Below the pieces are notes generated by a model. That model ran no database searches, was not told the DNA's origin, and saw only the letters and a program-made list of their open reading frames with translations. The position numbers and the translations under genes are program-made. 64,000 bases of DNA, from the NCBI GenBank assembly GCA_902632445.1, contig CACPCL010000001.1, forward strand, positions 1-64,000, written 5' to 3'. Positions 9,901 through 19,945 of the stretch are shown one piece after another (position 1 is the first letter of the stretch; the number at the start of each line of letters is the position of its first letter). Source of the DNA: an uncultured Pelagibacteraceae bacterium. GTDB lineage: Bacteria; Pseudomonadota; Alphaproteobacteria; Pelagibacterales; Pelagibacteraceae.

Positions 9901-10365
9901 TCAAGTATTTTTTTTATGATAATAATCAAGCACACCTTGAAGGATGAATTGAGCTGAATTTTCATCTAATTTCTTTACCTTTTTTGACGAATTTATTGCT
10001 AAATCATTAAATAGATTAAAAGCTCCTTGGCTAGATAATCTCTCATCCCATAAAGTGATATTTTCTGTAATATCTTTTGAAAGGTTTTTGGCTAAGTCTT
10101 TTGCTGATTGAGAAGATGGCCCCTCGGTCCCATCCATATTAATTGGGTTACCTATAACTATACCGTCTATCTTATATTCGTTTACAATCTTTTTAATTTG
10201 CGAAACTAAATCTCTGTAATTTTCTTTAACAATTGTAGTGTAAGGGGTTGCTACAATTTTATTTTCGTCTGAAATAGCTATTCCTATTCTCTTCCCACCT
10301 GGATCAATACCTATTAATCTTGATTTTTTATTAGTTTTCTTAATAAATACGTCAATATCGAGCAT
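9901..10365 (-). CDS. ruvX: Holliday junction resolvase-like YqgF/RuvX
   Basis: RLIGIDPGGKRIGIAISDENKIVATP; LWDERLSSQGA. Confidence 0.9.
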   Translation of the reverse strand: MLDIDVFIKKTNKKSRLIGIDPGGKRIGIAISDENKIVATPYTTIVKENYRDLVSQIKKIVNEYKIDGIVIGNPINMDGTEGPSSQSAKDLAKNLSKDITENITLWDERLSSQGAFNLFNDLAINSSKKVKKLDENSAQFILQGVLDYYHKKNT

Positions 10366-10416
10366 GAAATTTACCTAATTTGTGATAAAACACATTTTAA
10401 CTAACTTATTTCACAA

Positions 10417-10704
10417 ATGTCATTAGATAAAGAAAAAATTAAACATGTTGCTAAATTGGCTCGAATTTCGGTTGATGAAGCCAAAGTTGATAGTCTAACT
10501 AAAGATTTGAACTCAATTTTCAAATTTATTGAGCAATTGAATGAACTAAATACAGACAAAGTTGAACCATTAACTTCTATACTTAATCAGTCATTAAGAT
10601 CGAGAAAAGATGAAATCAGAGACGGTAAAATAAGAGAAAAGATTCTGAAAAATTCCCCCAAAGAAAATGAAGAGTTTTTTGTAGTACCTAAGGTGGTTGA
10701 ATAA
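10417..10704 (+). CDS. gatC: Asp-tRNA(Asn)/Glu-tRNA(Gln) amidotransferase subunit C
   Basis: [17 protein letters not shown]... ; directly upstream of gatA. Confidence 0.92.
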   Translation: MSLDKEKIKHVAKLARISVDEAKVDSLTKDLNSIFKFIEQLNELNTDKVEPLTSILNQSLRSRKDEIRDGKIREKILKNSPKENEEFFVVPKVVE

Positions 10705-12161
10705 TGGTTGATATTACAAATCAAAGTTTAAATGACATTATAGAAAATATTAAAACAAAAAAAATTTCATCTACTGATTTAACTAAAGCGTACATAAACA
10801 ATATTCAAAGTGCAAAAAAGTTAAATGCATTCGTTACTACTACATTTGATCATGCTTTAGATAAGGCTAAACAATTTGATAACAAACCAAATTTTGATCA
10901 ATTACTTCCAGGAATACCTTTGGCTGTAAAAGATTTATTTTGTACAGAAAATATAAAAACAACAGCTGGAAGCAATATTTTAAATAACTTTATTCCTTCT
11001 TATGAGTCTACTGTTACAAAAAATTTGTGGAACAATGGATCATTTCTTTTAGGAAAACTAAATTGTGACGAGTTTGCTATGGGCTCTTCTAATGAAACAA
11101 GTTATTATGGAAATGTTATTAATCCTGTAGGAGATCAACTAGTACCCGGTGGTTCATCAGGAGGATCATCATCTGCTTTAGCTGCTGACTTAACCCCCGC
11201 TACAATTGGAACAGATACAGGTGGATCAATAAGGCAACCAGCTTCTTTTACCGGCACTGTCGGTTTAAAACCAACTTATGGATTATGCTCTAGATGGGGA
11301 ATAGTCGCTTTCGCATCTTCTTTAGATCAAGCTGGTCCAATGACAAAAACAATTAAAGATTGTGCAATTATGTTGGAGTCAATGTCTGGGTTTGATGAAA
11401 AAGACTCTACTTCAATAAATAAAAAGAAAGAACAATATTCAAAAAATTTAAAAGATAATATTAAAGGTTTAAAAATTGGAATTCCAAAAGAATATCGTGT
11501 TGACAATATGCCTAAAGAAATTGATGAGCTGTGGGAAAAAGGTAAAAAGATATTAAAAGATCTAGGAGCTCAATTAATTGATATTTCATTGCCTCATACA
11601 AAGTATGCTCTACCTACTTATTATATAGTTGCTCCAGCTGAAGCTTCATCTAATTTAGCCAGATATGATGGTGTTAGGTATGGTTATAGATCAAAACAAG
11701 GAAAAGATTTAATTGAGATGTATGAAAAAACTCGGTCTGAAGGTTTTGGAGATGAGGTCAAACGTAGAATATTAATTGGAACTTACGTTCTTTCATCAGG
11801 TTATTATGATGCTTATTATCTCAAGGCACAGAAAGTGAGACAACTAATTAAAAAAGATTTTGATGATAGCTTTACTAAAATAGACGCAATTCTAACACCA
11901 TCAACACCAAGTTCTGCTTTTAAAATAGGTGAAAAAACCAATGATCCTGTTTCTATGTATTTAAATGATATTTTTACTGTGCCTGTAAATTTAGCAGGTA
12001 TACCAGCTTTATCATTGCCCGCTGGTGTTGATAAACAAGGCTATCCTTTAGGTTTGCAACTTATTGGTAAAGCATTAGATGAGCAAAAAATTCTTAATAT
12101 TGGTTATGCGATTGAAAAAAATTGTCGTTTTAAAAATAAAATTAAAAGGTGGTGGTTATGA
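10704..12161 (+). CDS. gatA: Asp-tRNA(Asn)/Glu-tRNA(Gln) amidotransferase subunit A
   Basis: Amidase signature [34 protein letters not shown]. Confidence 0.97.
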   Translation: MVDITNQSLNDIIENIKTKKISSTDLTKAYINNIQSAKKLNAFVTTTFDHALDKAKQFDNKPNFDQLLPGIPLAVKDLFCTENIKTTAGSNILNNFIPSYESTVTKNLWNNGSFLLGKLNCDEFAMGSSNETSYYGNVINPVGDQLVPGGSSGGSSSALAADLTPATIGTDTGGSIRQPASFTGTVGLKPTYGLCSRWGIVAFASSLDQAGPMTKTIKDCAIMLESMSGFDEKDSTSINKKKEQYSKNLKDNIKGLKIGIPKEYRVDNMPKEIDELWEKGKKILKDLGAQLIDISLPHTKYALPTYYIVAPAEASSNLARYDGVRYGYRSKQGKDLIEMYEKTRSEGFGDEVKRRILIGTYVLSSGYYDAYYLKAQKVRQLIKKDFDDSFTKIDAILTPSTPSSAFKIGEKTNDPVSMYLNDIFTVPVNLAGIPALSLPAGVDKQGYPLGLQLIGKALDEQKILNIGYAIEKNCRFKNKIKRWWL

Positions 12162-13627
12162 GTAAAGAAAAATTTGATTATTTTATAAAGGGAGATAAAG
12201 GCAAATATGAAGTTGTTATAGGACTTGAAGTCCATGCTCAAGTTTTATCTAAATCTAAACTTTTCTCTGGTTCATCAACTAAATTTGGCGCTGATCCAAA
12301 TAATCAAGTAAGCTTAATTGACTCTGCTTTTCCAGGAATGCTACCGGTTATCAATGAAGAATGCATTAAGCAGGCAGTAAGAACTGGTCTTGGTTTAAAT
12401 GCTAAAATAAATAATTACTCAGTTTTTGATAGAAAAAATTATTTCTATGCAGATTTACCTCAAGGTTACCAAATATCCCAGTATAAACACCCCATCGTAG
12501 GAGAAGGCAAAGTTTTATTAGATATGCCTTATGGGTCAAAAGAGATCGGCATAGAGAGACTTCATCTCGAGCAAGATGCAGGTAAAAGCATTCATGATAT
12601 GGATCCAACCAATACTTACGTTGATTTAAATCGTTCAGGAATAGCTTTAATGGAAATAGTTAGTAAACCAGATCTTAGATCACCAGATGAGGTTAATGCT
12701 TACATAAAAAAATTAAGATCTATTATGAGATATTTGGGGACCTGTGATGGAAATATGCAAGAGGGGTCTCTTAGAGCTGATGTAAATGTATCTGTGAGAA
12801 AAGAAGGAGATAAAAATTTTGGAACACGTTGCGAAATCAAAAATGTAAATTCTATAAAATTTATGCAGATGGCAATAGAATATGAAGCTACAAGACAAGT
12901 TGAATTAATTGAAAACGGCAAGGAAATAGATCAAGAAACAAGGCTTTTTGACACCAAAAAAAATGAGACAAGATCGATGAGATCTAAAGAAGATGCACAT
13001 GATTATAGATATTTTCCTGATCCAGATCTTCTACCTTTAAAGTTAGAACAAAAATTAATTGATGAGTTAAAAAAATCTCTTCCAGAACTTCCTGATAAAA
13101 AAAAGGAAAGATTTATGAAAGAATATGGACTAAATGCATATGAAGCAAATGTTTTAGTTTCAGAAAAAGAAATTTCGGACTATTACGAAGAAGTTGCTAA
13201 ATTATCTGACAAAAAACTTGCAGCTACTTGGATGATGGGGGATTTGTTTGCAATGTTAAATGATAAGGGACTTGATATATCTAAATCTCCAATATCAACA
13301 AAACATTTTGCAGAACTTGTTCAATCTATTAAATCTGGAGAAATTTCAGGAAGAATAGCGAAAGAAGTTTTTGAAATAATGCTTGAAACAGGTGACAATC
13401 CTAAAAAAATAATTGAATCAAAGGGTTTGAAACAACAAAGTGACCCTAAAGAATTAGAAAAAATGATTAATGAAATTTTATCTAAAAACAAAGATAAAGT
13501 TGATCAATATAAATCTGGAAAAGATAAATTATTTGGTTTTTTTGTTGGTCAAGTTATGAAATCCTCAGGAGGAAAAGCAAATCCACAACTAACAAATGAG
13601 ATTTTAAAAAAACTTTTAAAAGGCTAA
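12149..13627 (+). CDS. gatB: Asp-tRNA(Asn)/Glu-tRNA(Gln) amidotransferase subunit B (start possibly at 12158)
   Basis: [52 protein letters not shown]. Confidence 0.97.
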   Translation: MVVMSKEKFDYFIKGDKGKYEVVIGLEVHAQVLSKSKLFSGSSTKFGADPNNQVSLIDSAFPGMLPVINEECIKQAVRTGLGLNAKINNYSVFDRKNYFYADLPQGYQISQYKHPIVGEGKVLLDMPYGSKEIGIERLHLEQDAGKSIHDMDPTNTYVDLNRSGIALMEIVSKPDLRSPDEVNAYIKKLRSIMRYLGTCDGNMQEGSLRADVNVSVRKEGDKNFGTRCEIKNVNSIKFMQMAIEYEATRQVELIENGKEIDQETRLFDTKKNETRSMRSKEDAHDYRYFPDPDLLPLKLEQKLIDELKKSLPELPDKKKERFMKEYGLNAYEANVLVSEKEISDYYEEVAKLSDKKLAATWMMGDLFAMLNDKGLDISKSPISTKHFAELVQSIKSGEISGRIAKEVFEIMLETGDNPKKIIESKGLKQQSDPKELEKMINEILSKNKDKVDQYKSGKDKLFGFFVGQVMKSSGGKANPQLTNEILKKLLKG

Positions 13628-13629
13628 CT

Positions 13630-14283
13630 ATGCCTAAAACATTAGATTTAACTGATAATCTTGAAAAGTATATCATTGACCATTCTGATGATCTAACTGA
13701 CATTCAAAAAGAAATCCTAGATTACAACTCTAGTCTTGGAGAACAAAAGAAATTACAAATATCTATTTCACAAGCACAATTTCTTCAAACATTAATTAAG
13801 ATATCTAACATCAAAAAAGTTTTAGAAATTGGAAGTTTTACAGGTTTTAGCGCCCTATCAATGGCTTTGGCCTTACCTAAAGATGGGTCTTTAATTAGCT
13901 TAGATAAGAATTCTGAATTTAGCAAAAAAGCAAAAACTTTTTACGATAAGGCTAATGAAAATAAGATTATACAAATTATAAAGCCTGCACTTGAGAGTCT
14001 AAAGATATTAGAAAATTCTAAACAAAAATTTGATCTAATATTTATCGATGCAGATAAAGAAAATTACCTAAATTATTATGAAAAATGCATTAAGATGATT
14101 GATCAAAATGGAATAATTATAGTTGATAATGTTTTATGGCATGGAGAAGTAGTTGATAAATCAAAAAATGATAAATTTACAAATATTATTAGAGACTTTA
14201 ACAATCACATAAAAAAAGATGAAAGAGTGAAAAAAAATATCATTCCTATAGGTGATGGATTAACAATCTGTATTAAAAAATAA
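13630..14283 (+). CDS. Class I SAM-dependent O-methyltransferase (CCoAOMT/COMT-like)
   Basis: KVLEIGSFTGFSALSMALALP; LIFIDADKENYLNYYE; IIVDNVLWHGEV. Confidence 0.88.
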   Translation: MPKTLDLTDNLEKYIIDHSDDLTDIQKEILDYNSSLGEQKKLQISISQAQFLQTLIKISNIKKVLEIGSFTGFSALSMALALPKDGSLISLDKNSEFSKKAKTFYDKANENKIIQIIKPALESLKILENSKQKFDLIFIDADKENYLNYYEKCIKMIDQNGIIIVDNVLWHGEVVDKSKNDKFTNIIRDFNNHIKKDERVKKNIIPIGDGLTICIKK

Positions 14284-15194
14284 TGTTTGCTGTTTTTGGA
14301 TTTTATAAGTTTAAAAAGATTAAATCTTTGAAGAAATTTAGATCTTTATTTCAATCAGAGCTGTTTGATAATAAAGTCAGAGGAACTTTAATTCTTTCTT
14401 CAGAAGGTATTAATGGAACACTTGCAGGTCAAAAAAAATCAATTTTAAAAATAAAAAACTTATTAAAAAAAAAATTAAAGTTTATTAATTTTGATAGCAG
14501 CAACCATTCTACAAGTAAGTTTCAACCATTTCATCAAGGAAAAGTTAAGATAAAAAAAGAGGTAGTACCCATCGGTTTAAAAATTAATAAAAAAAATAAA
14601 AAACAAAATAAATATCTATCAGGTAAATCTTGGAACAGATTAATATCTAAAAAAGAAACTTTAGTTGTTGATGTAAGAAAGTCATTTGAATTTAAGGTAG
14701 GTACTTTTAAAAAAGCTATTAATCCAAATATTACTAACTTTAGGGATTTTCCAAAATATTTAAAAAAGATAAATAAAAAAAAACCAGTTGCTATGTTTTG
14801 CACAGGTGGTATTAGATGTGAAAAAGCATCTGTTTATCTAAAACAAAAAGGTTTTAAAAACGTTTTTCAATTAAAAGGTGGCATCCTCAATTATTTAGAT
14901 AAAGTTGATAAGAAAAATAGCTTGTGGAAAGGAGAATGTTTCGTTTTTGATAATAGAGTTTCAGTTAAACATGGACTAAAGCACGGTTCATTCTCTGTAT
15001 GCGGCGGTTGTAGAACACCAATCTCATCTCTGGATAAGAAATCAAATATGTATGAAAAAGGTGTTTCTTGTCATAATTGTTATAAAAATCTCACAGAAAG
15101 TCAAAAAACTAGATTTAGAATGAGACAGAAACAAATTAATATTGCTAAAAGCAAAGGCTCCAAGCATATGTTTCAGAAAGAGTATACTGTATGA
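14283..15194 (+). CDS. trhO: Rhodanese-domain tRNA uridine(34) hydroxylase TrhO (YceA)
   Basis: N-terminal acylphosphatase-like domain, rhodanese MFCTGGIRCEKAS, C-terminal Cys motifs. Confidence 0.85.
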   Translation: MFAVFGFYKFKKIKSLKKFRSLFQSELFDNKVRGTLILSSEGINGTLAGQKKSILKIKNLLKKKLKFINFDSSNHSTSKFQPFHQGKVKIKKEVVPIGLKINKKNKKQNKYLSGKSWNRLISKKETLVVDVRKSFEFKVGTFKKAINPNITNFRDFPKYLKKINKKKPVAMFCTGGIRCEKASVYLKQKGFKNVFQLKGGILNYLDKVDKKNSLWKGECFVFDNRVSVKHGLKHGSFSVCGGCRTPISSLDKKSNMYEKGVSCHNCYKNLTESQKTRFRMRQKQINIAKSKGSKHMFQKEYTV

Positions 15195-16549
15195 AATCAA
15201 TAAATTTAATTGGTGAACCGATTATAGATTTGCTTAAAAAAATCGCAATACCTGCGAGCACAGGTACACTTTTTCAAACTCTTTATAATATTGTAGATAC
15301 TTTTTTTGCAGGAAAGATATCTGCAAATGCATTAGCAGCTATAGCTAAATCTTTTCCTTTATATTTTATAATTATTGCTACAGGGGTAGGAATTGTTTCA
15401 GCTTCAAATGCTTTAATAAGTAATTCACTTGGTGCAAAAGATGACCGTACTGCTTCTCTTTATGTGGCTCAATCGCTTCTTTATTCTGTTATTGTTTCAA
15501 TTTTAGTAACTATAGTTGGCTTATCATTTTCAGATGATCTTTTGAAATTTATGGGTTCAGATCAAGAAACAATTAGATTAGCTACAGATTATTTGGACAT
15601 TATTTTTTTTGCTACTTTTATTTTTTTAATTCAGATTTCTTTAAATGGCGCTCTAAATGCTCAAGGTGATACTAAAAGTTATAGAAATGTTTTAATAGTT
15701 AGTTTTTTCTTAAATATTGGACTTAACCCCTTATTTATATTCGGTTTAGGACCTATTCCTGCTTTTGGAATTGCAGGTTTAGCAATAGCAACAGTTATTG
15801 CTCAGTTTTTAGGATTAATTTATTTGGCACATAAAGTTTACTGCTGTGAACTTAAACAATATTTAAGCCCTCAATGTTTTCTCCCAAAGATTAATTTAAT
15901 CAAAAATCTTACAAATCAATCAGTCCCAATGATGATGAATATGTTTATGATTGGCCTAGGAATTTATAATATTCTATTTTTTGTTAGTAAATTTGGATAC
16001 CTTGCTGCAGCCGGCTATGGTTCTGCTCTTAGAATAGAACAAATTCTTTTATTACCAGTAATTGGTCTTAATACAGCCGTTCTAACCATTGCAGGCCAAA
16101 ATTTTGGGGCTAAACTTTTTGATAGAGTAGATGAGTCTTACACTAAAGCAATTATGGTTGGCTCATCATTTATGATTTTAGCAGGTGTTATTGTTTTTTT
16201 ATTAGCTGATAATATCGTTTCAATCTTCACTGATAATCAGGAAGTGATAGATTTTGGCGCTGATTACTTAAAAGTTGCAGCTTTTATTGGGCCTGTGTAT
16301 CCGGTTTTTTTTATTACAAATGCTTTATTTCAAGCAATTAAAAAGCCGATTTATACAGTAATAATAACTTTCTCAAGATTAGTATTACTGCCGTTTTCCA
16401 CAATGTCAGTTGTGGTATTTGTATTAAATGGAAGTTTCAAAGATTTATTTTTAGGTTTATTTTTCATAAATTGGACATTTGGAATTCTGGTATTCTTATT
16501 TTCTAAGTATTATATGAAAAAACTATTTAGTAAGACTGCTAAAGTTTAA
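15191..16549 (+). CDS. MATE family efflux transporter
   Basis: About 12 TM segments; IPASTGTLFQTLYNIVDTFFAGKIS and family pattern. Confidence 0.88.
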   Translation: MKSINLIGEPIIDLLKKIAIPASTGTLFQTLYNIVDTFFAGKISANALAAIAKSFPLYFIIIATGVGIVSASNALISNSLGAKDDRTASLYVAQSLLYSVIVSILVTIVGLSFSDDLLKFMGSDQETIRLATDYLDIIFFATFIFLIQISLNGALNAQGDTKSYRNVLIVSFFLNIGLNPLFIFGLGPIPAFGIAGLAIATVIAQFLGLIYLAHKVYCCELKQYLSPQCFLPKINLIKNLTNQSVPMMMNMFMIGLGIYNILFFVSKFGYLAAAGYGSALRIEQILLLPVIGLNTAVLTIAGQNFGAKLFDRVDESYTKAIMVGSSFMILAGVIVFLLADNIVSIFTDNQEVIDFGADYLKVAAFIGPVYPVFFITNALFQAIKKPIYTVIITFSRLVLLPFSTMSVVVFVLNGSFKDLFLGLFFINWTFGILVFLFSKYYMKKLFSKTAKV

Positions 16550-16551
16550 AA

Positions 16552-17286
16552 TTATTTATACTTTAATCTATTTTCTAATTTTCTAACGAAATATGAGACG
16601 ACTAGAATTAGTATTAAGTACTCTAATATTAAAAAAGTGTAGATTTCTAAAGGCCGGTAAGTTGTTGTTACAAGTTCATTTGCTTTTCTTGTTAAGTCAC
16701 CTATTCCAATAATTGATACCAAAGATGACATCTTCAAAACATATACAAATTGATTCCCCATTGCTGGCAATACAACTTTTATGGCCTGAGGTAAGATCAC
16801 TAATCTCATTTTTCTCCAAAAATCCATCCCAAGAGACTCAGACACTTCGTGCTGCCCTTTTGAAATTGAATTTATGCCAGCTCTAAAGATTTCTGCTTGA
16901 AAAGCACTTTCGCTTATAGTTAAAGCAATAATACCCGATACAAAAGGGGAGAAACTAATACCTAACATGATAGGCAAACCGTAATAAATCCATAGAATTA
17001 AAACTAATAAAGGTATTGCTCTAATAATCTCCACATATGTTATATTAAAATAACTCAAGAACTTGTTATTTGAAAGGGAAGGAAGAGCAACTACCAAACC
17101 AATAATCATTGCTAATATAATTGATACTATTGAAATGTAAATTGTAGTAGTTATACCACTAATTAAGAATTTAAGATTAGTAAGGCCTTCAATATTCTCT
17201 GGACTTAGAATATACCATCCCCATTCGTAGTTTGAACTACATCCTGAAAGTAAAAAAAATAAAGATATTAATTTTAAAATCTTCAC
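16552..17286 (-). CDS. Polar amino-acid-type ABC transporter permease with N-terminal lipobox-like segment
   Basis: HisMQ-type EAA motif ESLGMDFWRKMRLVILPQA; N-terminus LISLFFLLSGCSSN. Confidence 0.87.
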   Translation of the reverse strand: MKILKLISLFFLLSGCSSNYEWGWYILSPENIEGLTNLKFLISGITTTIYISIVSIILAMIIGLVVALPSLSNNKFLSYFNITYVEIIRAIPLLVLILWIYYGLPIMLGISFSPFVSGIIALTISESAFQAEIFRAGINSISKGQHEVSESLGMDFWRKMRLVILPQAIKVVLPAMGNQFVYVLKMSSLVSIIGIGDLTRKANELVTTTYRPLEIYTFLILEYLILILVVSYFVRKLENRLKYK

Positions 17287-17327
17287 TTGTTAACTATATT
17301 TGTAAAAAGGTATTATTTAAACTTAAA

Positions 17328-18098
17328 TTATAAGCTTTTAAGATTATATTTAGCTTCTAAAGTCATGAAAAACCCTGAAGATTGCTTCCGCTTTATCCAT
17401 TTGCTCACGTAATCATTCCAAGTTTTATCACCTTTAGGAACCATCATTGCAAGAAATGCGGGATTTTTTCCACCATCTGGAACGATTGCAAGCTGAGGAT
17501 ATTTAACAACTAGTTTGTTAGCCTCAAGTGAACTTGTTATATTTCCATCTGCTCTACCAGCTAAAACTTCTTGAAAATCCCTAGCTGGAGCTTCAATTGA
17601 TCTTAATTTTGATTTTGGAAAAAATTCTTTTGCTTTTTCCTCTTGGGAAGTACCTAATGTAGTAGCTATAATTACTTTTTTATTATTTAATGATTGCCAT
17701 GTTGGAAATTTTTTTAAATTTTTCTTTAGAACTAATGGGACTGTACCGTATTTATAATAAGTTGAAGTAAAACCTGCTACTTCCGCTCTTTTAGGGGTTT
17801 TAGTAACACTAGTTGATATATCATATCTGTCAGCTGTTATTCCTGCTACAATTGTTTTCCATTCGGCAGGAACAAATTTTACTTTTACACCTAAATCTTT
17901 TGCTAGTTCATTCATCACATCAATATCAAATCCTTTATACTTATTAGTTGCTGGGTCTTTCATTGACATTGGATCCCAGTCACCTGTAGTTCCAACTCTT
18001 AATTCACCGTTTTTTTTGATTGTGTCTAATTTAGACTCAGCTTGAGCGCTTGTGGTAATAAACAATATTAATAAAGTTGAAAATATTTTCTTAATCAC
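17328..18098 (-). CDS. Periplasmic solute-binding protein, family 3 (PheC/cyclohexadienyl-dehydratase-like clade)
   Basis: Signal peptide; [46 protein letters not shown]; adjacent to ABC permease. Confidence 0.85.
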   Translation of the reverse strand: MIKKIFSTLLILFITTSAQAESKLDTIKKNGELRVGTTGDWDPMSMKDPATNKYKGFDIDVMNELAKDLGVKVKFVPAEWKTIVAGITADRYDISTSVTKTPKRAEVAGFTSTYYKYGTVPLVLKKNLKKFPTWQSLNNKKVIIATTLGTSQEEKAKEFFPKSKLRSIEAPARDFQEVLAGRADGNITSSLEANKLVVKYPQLAIVPDGGKNPAFLAMMVPKGDKTWNDYVSKWIKRKQSSGFFMTLEAKYNLKSL

Positions 18099-18174
18099 AT
18101 TATGTTAATAGCCAATCCTTCCTTTTTTTTCGAATTGCAATTTGACCCACTTTAACAATTTATCCAAAAAGGGG

Positions 18175-18204
18175 TTGACTGACAGGTGTTTTATCAGCTA
18201 TAAA
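18175..18204 (+). promoter_or_regulatory. Sigma70-like promoter for umuDC: TTGACT-N18-TATAAA
   Basis: -35 TTGACT 18175-18180, -10 TATAAA 18199-18204. Confidence 0.6.
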
Positions 18205-18219
18205 GAACAAAACAAGAAC
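18205..18219 (+). promoter_or_regulatory. Alphaproteobacterial-type SOS (LexA) box GAAC-N7-GAAC
   Basis: GAACAAAACAAGAAC directly after the -10 and 4 bp before the umuD ATG. Confidence 0.75.
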
Positions 18220-18223
18220 ATTT

Positions 18224-18619
18224 ATGAAGCTAACAATACCTTATTATTTGCATAAAGTAGGAGCTGGTTTTCCATCACCAGCAACAGATTATATTGAAGA
18301 TGATATAGATTTAAACTCTCATCTCATAACAAATGCACCAGCCACTTTTATTATAAGAGTGCAGGGAAAGTCCATGACTAACGTCGGTATATATGACGGA
18401 GACCTATTGATAGTAGACAAAAGTCTAAATCCAAAAAATTTTTCTACAGTAATAGCAAATATTAATGAGGAACTTGTTGTTAAAACTTTAGTGAAAAGCA
18501 AAGGAGATAACTACTTAACATCAGGTTCAAGAAATACATCAGATAAAATTAACTTAACAGATAATCCAGAAATAATAATTTGGGGAGTAGTAACATATGT
18601 CATCCATAAACAGCAGTAA
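18224..18619 (+). CDS. umuD: UmuD-like S24 self-cleaving peptidase
   Basis: [20 protein letters not shown] cleavage region; Ser in VQGKSM; Lys in VVKTL; overlaps umuC. Confidence 0.93.
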   Translation: MKLTIPYYLHKVGAGFPSPATDYIEDDIDLNSHLITNAPATFIIRVQGKSMTNVGIYDGDLLIVDKSLNPKNFSTVIANINEELVVKTLVKSKGDNYLTSGSRNTSDKINLTDNPEIIIWGVVTYVIHKQQ

Positions 18620-19874
18620 AAAAAAAGTTGCACTAATAGACTGTAATTCATTTTATGTTTCATGCGAAAGATTATTCAATCCAAAAATACAAAATGTACC
18701 AGTTGTTGTACTATCCAATAATGATGGTTGTGTAATATCAAGATCTACTGAAGCAAAAAAACTTGGAATAAGAATGGGAGAACCATATTTTAAAGTTAAA
18801 GATTTAGTTAAAAAGAACAATGTTCAAATATTTTCTTCAAACTATGCATTATATGGAGATCTTTCAAGACGAGTGATGAAAGTTTTGAAAGGTTTTACTG
18901 ATAAAATTGAAATCTATTCTATAGATGAAGCATTTTTAGATTTATCACATATTAAAGATGAAAAAGTTGAAGAATACGGAAAACAAATAAGAGAAAGAAT
19001 TTTAAAATGGACAGGAATACCAACAAGTGTAGGTATTTCAAACACAAAAACTTTAAGTAAAGTCGCAAATCATATAGCTAAAAAAAATAAAGCAGGAGTA
19101 ATATTTCTAAAAGAAAATATTGACGATATATTAAAAAATTTTGATATTGCAGATGTATGGGGAGTAGGAAGACAGTTATCAAAATTGTATATTAAAAATG
19201 GGATAGATAATGCTTACAAATTAAAGAATATCTCAAACACGTGGGTTAAGAAGAGCACAAATGTTTTAGGTGCGAAAACAGTAATGGAATTAAGAGGTAT
19301 CTCTTGTATAGATTTAGAAACCGAGGAAACTAGAAGAAAAAGCTGTTGTGTATCAAGATCATTTGGAAAAAAAGTAGAAAGTTTGGATAAATTAAAAGAG
19401 TCTATAACTACTCATTGCTTAAATGCAGCAGAAAAAATAAGAACAGATAAACAAACTACAAGAGCCGTTACGGTATTTATAAGAACAAGCCCATTTGATA
19501 AAAATAGAAAATATTATTCGAATTCCATTACTATCGAACTACCGGTGGCAACTAATAATAGTATAGAACTTGTAAAAACAGCTATTAACGGACTTAAAAA
19601 AATTTACAAATATGGTTACTTCTACCAAAAAGCTGGGATTATCTTGTCGAAACTAAGAGATGCCTCTGAAAAAGAATTAAATTTATTAGCGCCAGTTTTA
19701 GAAAACAAATCCAAACCATTAATGAGGGCAATCGATTTTGCTAATGCAAAATATGGTCGAAACGCAATTAGTATAGCCCAAGCCGGTATAAGCAATGACT
19801 GGAAAATGAGAAGAGAACATTCATCCAGAATAGATACAGCTTCATTTGACTTCTTACCTAAAATAAATGTATAA
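18597..19874 (+). CDS. umuC: DNA polymerase V catalytic subunit, Y-family
   Basis: [44 protein letters not shown]. Confidence 0.96.
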   Translation: MSSINSSKKKVALIDCNSFYVSCERLFNPKIQNVPVVVLSNNDGCVISRSTEAKKLGIRMGEPYFKVKDLVKKNNVQIFSSNYALYGDLSRRVMKVLKGFTDKIEIYSIDEAFLDLSHIKDEKVEEYGKQIRERILKWTGIPTSVGISNTKTLSKVANHIAKKNKAGVIFLKENIDDILKNFDIADVWGVGRQLSKLYIKNGIDNAYKLKNISNTWVKKSTNVLGAKTVMELRGISCIDLETEETRRKSCCVSRSFGKKVESLDKLKESITTHCLNAAEKIRTDKQTTRAVTVFIRTSPFDKNRKYYSNSITIELPVATNNSIELVKTAINGLKKIYKYGYFYQKAGIILSKLRDASEKELNLLAPVLENKSKPLMRAIDFANAKYGRNAISIAQAGISNDWKMRREHSSRIDTASFDFLPKINV

Positions 19875-19878
19875 GTTG

Positions 19879-19945
19879 AATACGGGGTGTCTAAAAGACT
19901 GAGATCATACCCAAAGAACCTGACCGGTAATTCAGTGAGGGAATT
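19879..19945 (+). ncRNA. TPP (THI-box) riboswitch
   Basis: GGGGTGTCTAAAAGACTGAGATCATACCCAAAGAACCTGACCGGTAATTCAGTGAGGGAATT: conserved CTGAGA, ACCC, GAACCTGA and GAGGGA blocks, immediately upstream of a transporter ATG. Confidence 0.93.

Noticed and set aside
12402-12921. Three overlapping antisense ORFs inside gatB
   Set aside because: Mutually overlapping, antisense to conserved gatB, no domain content.
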